Shown here: positions 6,604 to 9,452 of the stretch, one piece after another
Position numbering within the stretch: position 1 is the stretch's first letter
Layout: each line of letters starts with the position of its first letter
NCBI GenBank assembly: GCA_030039655.1
Contig: JASHVC010000523.1
Coordinates: forward strand, 1 to 9,452
Reading direction: 5' to 3'
DNA length: 9,452 nt
From: Xanthobacteraceae bacterium
Lineage (GTDB): Bacteria > Pseudomonadota > Alphaproteobacteria > Rhizobiales > Xanthobacteraceae
Made by a program: the position numbers and the translations under genes
The notes under the pieces: generated by a model
What the model saw: the letters and a program-made list of their open reading frames with translations, nothing else
What the model was told of the DNA's origin: nothing
Databases searched by the model: none

Positions 6604-7617
6604 TTATGACCACGTCCGATGCACACTAGCCAGTAGCCATATAAAAAACGGCGTGCCGACAAACGCGGTGAGGATGCCAAGCGGAATCTCGACGGGCGCC
6701 GCGGTGCGGGCGAGCGTGTCGATGAGAAGAAGAAAACCGGCGCCAAGGATGGCTGCGGTCGGGATGAGGCGGGCGAAATCCGGCCCAACCAGCGACCGCG
6801 CAAGGTGTGGGACGACGAGACCAACCCAGCCAATCACGCCGGCGGTGGCGACGCTCGCCGAAGTGACCAGGGTGGCTGCTGCAACGATAGCAACGCGCAA
6901 CGCTCCGGTCGGCACGCCGAGAGCGCGCGCTTCCTCTTCCGGCAACGACATCACATTCATGCGCCAGCGCAGAGCGATCAGCACCAGCGTCCCGACAGCG
7001 ACCGGCCCAAACACCGGCAGGAGATCATTGACGTTGGTCGCGGCCAGGCTGCCGAGCAGCCAGAACGTGATCGCCGGCAACTGATTGTAGGGATCAGCCA
7101 AGTATTTGATCAGGCCGACGCCCGAGCCGAGCAGTGCGCCGATGACTACACCGGTCAGGACTAGCACAAGGATCGGGTCGCGTGCTTGCACGGCCGAGCC
7201 GATCATGTAGACGGCGGCGACGGCGGCCAGCCCGCCCGCAAACGCCAGCGCTTCGATACCGCCGACGCCGAGCGAGAAGTAGATCCCGAGTACCGCGCCG
7301 AGTGCCGCGCCCGAGGAGGCGCCAAGGATGTCGGGCGACACCAGCGGATTGCGAAAAAGCCCCTGGAAGGCGGTGCCAGAGACTGCAAGCGCGGCGCCGA
7401 CCAACACTGCTGCGAGTACGCGCGGCCCGCGTACCCGCAACACCACGTCCTGCGCGGCCAGCGGTACATGGCTACTCCGGCCGGTGATCCGTGACGCCAG
7501 CACGTCGATCATGTCTTGGAGGCTGACCGGATAGCGGCCCAGCGTGAGTGCCAATAGAAGCCCGGCGAAGAGAATCGCGAGCGCGATGAACAATCCGGGG
7601 AGGACGCTCCGGGACAA
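6604..7617 (-). CDS. ABC transporter permease of the FecCD/BtuC family (metal-chelate or oxyanion importer)
   Basis: A 337-residue inner-membrane permease, normal length for the family, with about ten predicted membrane helices. Family motifs are RGPRVLAA (63-70), GTAFQGLFRNPLVSPDILG (81-99), WLLGSLAATNVNDL (186-199), the ATPase-contact region EEEARALGVPTGALR (227-241), IGWVGLVVPHLAR (262-274) and the C-terminal EIPLGILTAFVGTPFF (310-325). The start is TTG at 7617: no in-frame ATG or GTG exists upstream before the stop at 7678-7680, and AGGA lies 8 nt before it. The protein should pair with the ATPase at 3827-4603, which in most genomes would follow directly; here 2 kb and an opposite-strand gene intervene. 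No periplasmic binding protein is encoded upstream. Iron, cobalamin, heme and molybdate/tungstate importers all share this fold. The neighbourhood favours the last. Confidence 0.92.
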   Translation of the reverse strand: MSRSVLPGLFIALAILFAGLLLALTLGRYPVSLQDMIDVLASRITGRSSHVPLAAQDVVLRVRGPRVLAAVLVGAALAVSGTAFQGLFRNPLVSPDILGASSGAALGAVLGIYFSLGVGGIEALAFAGGLAAVAAVYMIGSAVQARDPILVLVLTGVVIGALLGSGVGLIKYLADPYNQLPAITFWLLGSLAATNVNDLLPVFGPVAVGTLVLIALRWRMNVMSLPEEEARALGVPTGALRVAIVAAATLVTSASVATAGVIGWVGLVVPHLARSLVGPDFARLIPTAAILGAGFLLLIDTLARTAAPVEIPLGILTAFVGTPFFIWLLASVHRTWS

Positions 7618-7625
7618 ATGGGTCT

Positions 7626-7657
7626 TCCTCTTCGGGGTCGCAGTCGAAACGAAGAAG
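7626..7657 (-). promoter_or_regulatory. Permease ribosome binding site inside a possible hairpin
   Basis: The site GAAGAGGA ends 8 nt before the TTG start at 7617. On the - strand, CTTCTTCG (7657-7650) can pair with CGAAGAGG (7634-7627) over 8 bp, one of them G-U, around a 15-nt loop. This would hide the ribosome binding site, so translation could be controlled by opening the hairpin. Pairing is seen directly; regulation is inferred. Confidence 0.4.
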
Positions 7658-7681
7658 GCCGCAAGGGCGCAAACAAATCAA

Positions 7682-7694
7682 TCCCACGGTGGGA
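7682..7694. repeat. Perfect short palindrome upstream of the permease gene
   Basis: TCCCAC-G-GTGGGA, about 65 nt upstream of the permease start. In the permease leader it can fold as TCCCA-CCG-TGGGA followed by a T-rich stretch; as DNA it could be a dimeric regulator's operator. The 282-nt region 7618-7899 also holds the tRNA promoter and otherwise no coding signal I trust. Confidence 0.35.
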
Positions 7695-7851
7695 CGTATG
7701 CCAGCGGCTTGGATTATGGCCATGTCATAGGAACGCCGTGGCCCCAGCCGCCCCGCAGCCGACAAAGTGCAGATGAATGCCTCGATCGATGGGCGCAAGA
7801 TTGGATCGCGCCGGCTAAATGGGACCGCGGGTCCGTGAAGTGCCTGCCGGG

Positions 7852-7879
7852 TTGTCAGGAGAAGCCTCGTCGCTATATT
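7852..7879 (+). promoter_or_regulatory. Promoter of the tRNA-Ser gene
   Basis: A -35 box TTGTCA (7852-7857), a 16-nt spacer and a -10 box TATATT (7874-7879) predict a start near 7886, about 14 nt before the mature tRNA 5' end. This is the clearest housekeeping-type promoter in the window. Confidence 0.65.
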
Positions 7880-7899
7880 GCGGCCATCTCCGCGTTTCC

Positions 7900-7989
7900 G
7901 GAGGGGTGGCCGAGTGGCTGAAGGCGCACGCTTGGAAAGCGTGTATACGGGAAACCGTATCGTGGGTTCGAATCCCACTCCCTCCGCCA
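7900..7989 (+). tRNA. tRNA-Ser, anticodon GGA
   Basis: A 90-nt class II tRNA, reading UCC and UCU serine codons. The acceptor stem pairs GGAGGGG (7900-7906) with TCCCTCC (7979-7985). The D stem is GCC/GGC, and the anticodon stem CACGC/GCGTG encloses TTGGAAA with anticodon GGA at 7934-7936. The long variable arm TACGG-GAAA-CCGTA marks a serine tRNA. The T arm has TTCGAAT between GTGGG and CCCAC. The discriminator is G (7986) and CCA is encoded (7987-7989). Its own promoter lies directly upstream. No duplicated 3' end (attachment site) is visible in the window. Confidence 0.98.
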
Positions 7990-8025
7990 TGAGGGATTGA
8001 AAACACTGATATTTTCGTTGATTTG

Positions 8026-8059
8026 CGCGGGTTGCCCATGCCACTGCCCATGTCCCGCG
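8026..8059. repeat. Inverted repeat with an internal 8-nt direct repeat downstream of the tRNA
   Basis: CGCGGG (8026-8031) is complementary to CCCGCG (8054-8059). Between them TGCCCATG occurs twice (8033-8040 and 8045-8052), and the two self-complementary CATG ends can pair with each other. It is the only clear structure in the 152 nt between tRNA and the next gene. No T-run follows, so it is not a standard terminator, although it may stop or trim the tRNA transcript. Confidence 0.3.
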
Positions 8060-8141
8060 GCTCGTTGCAGGGCGGGATTGAGGCGTCGAACCGCAAATTG
8101 ATCGTGCGGCAGCAGATGTAGTGAAGGGAGACAAAGCGCCC

Positions 8142-8360
8142 ATGAGTGTCAGTTGGGAAATCACGGTGGAGCGGCGCGACGGAACGCGATTGCGGCGCCA
8201 CGAGACTCATCGAAGCGCTCCGCTGAAGGCGCAGAAGATCACGGTGAAAGACGATCACGGAAAAACCATTCTCGCGGAGATCATCCAATACAAGGCCGGC
8301 TCGCCAAGGGGCACCGGGCCCGCTCCCTATCAGGTTACCGTCCGGGAAGTCACCGACTAA
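8142..8360 (+). CDS. Small hypothetical protein (72 residues)
   Basis: I do not recognise a named family. The product is short, polar and rich in charged residues, starting [20 protein letters not shown], with no signal peptide or membrane segment. The alternating pattern ([28 protein letters not shown]) suggests a small all-beta fold of three or four strands. ATG at 8142 is preceded by AAGGGAG at 8124-8130 (11-nt spacer). A GTG at 8121 would add seven residues. Composition matches the chromosome, and another small gene starts 7 nt downstream, so the two are probably co-transcribed. Coding status is supported by this arrangement rather than by known homology. Confidence 0.65.
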   Translation: MSVSWEITVERRDGTRLRRHETHRSAPLKAQKITVKDDHGKTILAEIIQYKAGSPRGTGPAPYQVTVREVTD

Positions 8361-8367
8361 ATCCGCA

Positions 8368-8589
8368 ATGAGCCGCGCGCCAGCACCGCGTCGTTTCCCG
8401 CTGCCGTGGCGAGTTGAAGAAGTCACCGAGAGCTTCTGCATCCGTGACGACAACGGCCAGGCGCTCGCCTACGTCTATTTCGAAGACGAGTCGCAACGGC
8501 GGATGAGCATGAAGCGACTGACCAAAGACGAGGCGCGACGGATCGCGGCCAACATCGCCAAGCTGCCGGAGCTGCTGAGGAAGAAATAG
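8368..8589 (+). CDS. Small conserved hypothetical protein (73 residues) of the type common in Hyphomicrobiales
   Basis: The pattern [20 protein letters not shown], then [10 protein letters not shown], then [20 protein letters not shown] is one I recognise from many short hypothetical proteins of Bradyrhizobium-like genomes, often present in several copies per genome. Their role is unknown. The first half looks like a small beta sheet around Trp14 (WRVEE...FCIRD...ALAYVYF) and the second half an amphipathic helix (about 52-71). No signal peptide or membrane segment is visible. ATG at 8368 lies 7 nt after the preceding stop with no clear ribosome binding site, which fits translational coupling. 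It converges on the next gene with 15 nt between stops. The order-level placement of the organism rests partly on this gene. Confidence 0.8.
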   Translation: MSRAPAPRRFPLPWRVEEVTESFCIRDDNGQALAYVYFEDESQRRMSMKRLTKDEARRIAANIAKLPELLRKK

Positions 8590-8604
8590 GCCGTCGGCGT
8601 ACTC

Positions 8605-9330
8605 CTAACCAGGACCAACTCCAGACGCCATCGGCGCGAGCCAATGGACGTAAATCTCATTCACGCTCACCAGCGCAACGAACAGTAAAGTGGTGCTTAG
8701 TATCCAGCGCCAGGCGATCAATGGGCCCGTGAAGCCTAAGATGAATGCCGCGACCAAGAGCGACTGCGTGAGTCGAGGCAACGACATGAGTCCTTCCATT
8801 AGGTAGCCCAAAAAGGCCCACGAATCACACTTCTCGGACAACGGCCTACACCAAAATAGTGGCGCTGGGACTTTCATACAAAACCACATAAGGACTGCGC
8901 ACGTAGACACCATGAATATCAAACTGAATGCCACGGTAGCCACGAGCGCCATCATATCCAATCGCGTAACACTTTTTGGAAAAGGTCGACGCATGAAGCC
9001 AAAGGTCAATGCGTCAAACAAATACGTTCTTCCCGTTCTTCGCCAATATCCAATGTTGGTGATGCTGAACATCACACAGCCAAGCACAATGTAATTGTGC
9101 CACTCCGGCGGGAAGTGAATGGGCGACCAATTGAACAACCACGTTCGCAATGTTGCATAGTGCTCTACAAACCAATGGATCAAAGCGGCCCACTCAACAA
9201 GCTGCTTCGTAACATCTACGAGGCCGAGCAAGGCCAAAGCCGTAAGGAAATATTGCCAAGGGTTGCGAAGGGAGACCCACGACCAAAGTTTGGTTTGGTA
9301 TCGTGTCGCGGGCACGGTGGCCGTTGTCAT
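8605..9330 (-). CDS. Multi-pass membrane protein of unknown function
   Basis: I do not recognise this 241-residue protein. It has about five hydrophobic segments (roughly 27-47, 80-96, 127-152, 188-207, 210-228), is rich in Trp and Phe, and has no cleavable signal peptide. Three cysteines fall in or near the loop between the third and fourth segments (about 151, 161 and 168), with one pair spaced CRPLSEKC. A short basic stretch (MRRPFPKSVTR, 113-123) is probably cytoplasmic. ATG at 9330 has GGAG 5 nt upstream. The gene and its upstream region are clearly less GC-rich than the rest of the window and use more A/T-ending codons, suggesting recent acquisition. It is convergent with the small gene pair and has no operon partner in view, so its role cannot be inferred. 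Confidence 0.75.
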   Translation of the reverse strand: MTTATVPATRYQTKLWSWVSLRNPWQYFLTALALLGLVDVTKQLVEWAALIHWFVEHYATLRTWLFNWSPIHFPPEWHNYIVLGCVMFSITNIGYWRRTGRTYLFDALTFGFMRRPFPKSVTRLDMMALVATVAFSLIFMVSTCAVLMWFCMKVPAPLFWCRPLSEKCDSWAFLGYLMEGLMSLPRLTQSLLVAAFILGFTGPLIAWRWILSTTLLFVALVSVNEIYVHWLAPMASGVGPG

Positions 9331-9360
9331 ACCGACTCCAACGAGCGTGGCTGCAACAAA

Positions 9361-9375
9361 AAATAACGATTATTT
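9361..9375. repeat. AT-only inverted repeat upstream of the membrane protein gene
   Basis: AAATAA-CGA-TTATTT, a perfect 6-bp inverted repeat 31-45 nt upstream of the ATG at 9330. On the gene's strand it is followed by a run of T. This position suits an operator or core promoter element. The remaining 9376-9452 is AT-rich leader with no coding signal I can support. Confidence 0.3.
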
Positions 9376-9452
9376 ACGTTGCTGTATCGGCTCAAACCGA
9401 GCAAGCGACATCGCCGAATTTTACACAACAATCGCAGCCCGGTTTGCTGGGA

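Noticed and set aside
7618..7899. Cobalamin or molybdenum cofactor riboswitch upstream of the permease
   Set aside because: I looked for the conserved boxes of these aptamers and saw none; only a palindrome and a ribosome-site hairpin are visible.
7544..7921. A 125-residue + strand open frame
   Set aside because: It overlaps the permease start, the tRNA promoter and the tRNA itself, and shows no domain or start signal.
7999..8016. GAAAA...TTTTC after the tRNA as an intrinsic terminator
   Set aside because: The stem is five A-T rich pairs with no following T-run, too weak to support a terminator call.
7472..8453. Two - strand open frames (7472-8164 and 7815-8453) crossing the tRNA, with peptides MAEGVGFEPT and GGGSGIRTHD
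   Set aside because: These are the well-known false proteins produced by translating the strand opposite a serine tRNA; they appear in databases as spurious annotations.

Overview
The window is GC-rich (about 65% by eye over most of its length) and reads as a chromosomal segment of an alphaproteobacterium, most likely a member of the Hyphomicrobiales near Bradyrhizobium, Rhodopseudomonas or Pseudolabrys. This rests on codon use, the FdhD subtype, the small 73-residue protein near the right end that I recognise as common in that order, and the gene content. The genus is inference.

Left part (1-3741): molybdenum cofactor maturation. On the + strand lie the 3' end of a gene carrying a PBP-like molybdate/cofactor-sensing domain, then mobB and moeA. 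Spacing is tight (16 nt, then a TGATG overlap), so they are probably one operon. On the - strand fdhD and mobA form a second unit that converges on moeA with only 4 nt between stop codons. Together they insert molybdenum (MoeA), add GMP to make the guanine dinucleotide cofactor (MobA, with MobB as a GTP-binding helper) and sulfurate the cofactor of formate dehydrogenase (FdhD). No formate dehydrogenase gene is in view.

Middle part (3827-7617): a metal-chelate/FecCD-type ABC importer in two separated pieces. The ATPase (3827-4603) and the permease (6604-7617) are both on the - strand. Between them on the + strand lies an unrelated GT-C/family 39-like membrane glycosyltransferase. No substrate-binding protein is visible. 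The ATPase lies directly upstream of fdhD-mobA in the same direction, so the importer could bring in molybdate or tungstate, as the MolBC-A class does. This is inference from context.

Right part (7618-9452): an intergenic region with a good promoter for a tRNA-Ser(GGA), two small conserved-type hypothetical proteins on the + strand, and a convergent - strand gene for a multi-pass membrane protein I do not recognise. Base composition falls clearly over that last gene and its upstream region (roughly 45-50% GC by eye), which may mark the start of a horizontally acquired stretch downstream of the tRNA.

No CRISPR array, insertion sequence, rRNA or phage gene is visible. The most interesting points are the split importer beside cofactor genes, the atypical cysteine motif of FdhD, and possible RNA structure over the permease ribosome binding site. 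I found nothing that amounts to a clearly new multi-gene system.
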